Assembly: GCA_036267355.1 (NCBI GenBank)
Contig: DATAWG010000082.1
Location: 1-64,000 of the forward strand
Source of the DNA: Pirellulales bacterium
GTDB taxonomy: Bacteria; Planctomycetota; Planctomycetia; Pirellulales; DATAWG01
Direction: 5' to 3'
DNA length: 64,000 nucleotides
How positions within the stretch are numbered: position 1 is the first letter of the stretch; each line of letters begins with the position of its first letter. This document shows positions 63,864 to 64,000 of this stretch, one piece after another. The notes under the pieces were generated by a model. The model was given only the letters and a program-made list of their open reading frames with translations, was not told where the DNA came from and made no database searches. The translations under genes and the position numbers were made by a program.

Positions 63864-64000
63864 CAACGATTTTGCGTCGACAAGCTACGACGCAACTGGG
63901 CCGGAATGGAAGCGGCGGCCACAGATCTGCCCCGTCGAAAAAAACACGGCAGCCCATCGCCGGTGAGATCGGCGAGCACGGGGCCGTGCGAATTCCGGTT

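Overview
The window is about 64 kb of high-GC bacterial DNA, most likely from a planctomycete of the Pirellula/Pirellulales type. The strongest pointer is the 1679-residue protein at 45938-50977, which joins a PVC-type dehydrogenase/propeller region to HEAT repeats, a discoidin domain, a cupredoxin and a C-terminal CxxCH haem site, an architecture known mainly from Planctomycetes and Verrucomicrobia. The BldC-like HTH/receiver fusion and the abundant interspersed repeats of the type TAGCCCGAAGCGTTAGCGAG agree with this. No rRNA, tRNA, CRISPR array, transposase or phage gene was recognised.

Layout. 43-14229 is mostly housekeeping: smc, an HTH/receiver protein, moaC, a MoeB/ThiF-like enzyme, an unknown gene, a divergent uvrA, a TIGR01777-type SDR and rnc. 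14757-20508 holds a secreted protein and then a tight plus-strand operon (HAD phosphatase, M20 peptidase, GSA-type aminotransferase, PaaK/LuxE-like ligase) with two overlapping gene junctions. After an FtsQ-like gene, 21834-32402 is a plus-strand lipid cluster: OleC-like and OleD-like enzymes of head-to-head hydrocarbon synthesis, then ketosynthase, acyl carrier protein, two CrtI-type FAD oxidoreductases, FabZ-like dehydratase and FabI-like enoyl reductase. OleA and OleB are absent from the window. This cluster is the best candidate for an undescribed system; its content resembles gene sets proposed for ladderane or polyunsaturated chain synthesis, but the product cannot be read from sequence.

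32784-45503 holds a 32-cysteine protein with a clear SD site and terminator, transketolase, a secreted protein, a two-component system, a lutABC-like lactate oxidation operon on the minus strand and a two-PDZ secreted protein. 45938-50977 is the giant oxidoreductase-like protein. 52287-59253 on the minus strand holds a YchF-like GTPase and a MoxR/DUF58/transglutaminase operon with an interrupted ORF and a 42-codon ORF inside it. 59434-63863 holds a zinc-ribbon/terpenoid-cyclase-fold membrane protein, a 58-residue membrane protein and der.

A second theme is repeat invasion. At least five short palindromic or tandem repeat families fill the intergenic space, and several copies lie in frame inside genes (smc, uvrA, the transglutaminase, the unknown gene at 7907-8983, the moaC tail). 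Pyrimidine-rich tandem repeats abut the start codons of several genes. A five-unit array at 29836-30899 is built partly from the 3' end of the oxidoreductase gene before it, including an inverted piece of that gene.
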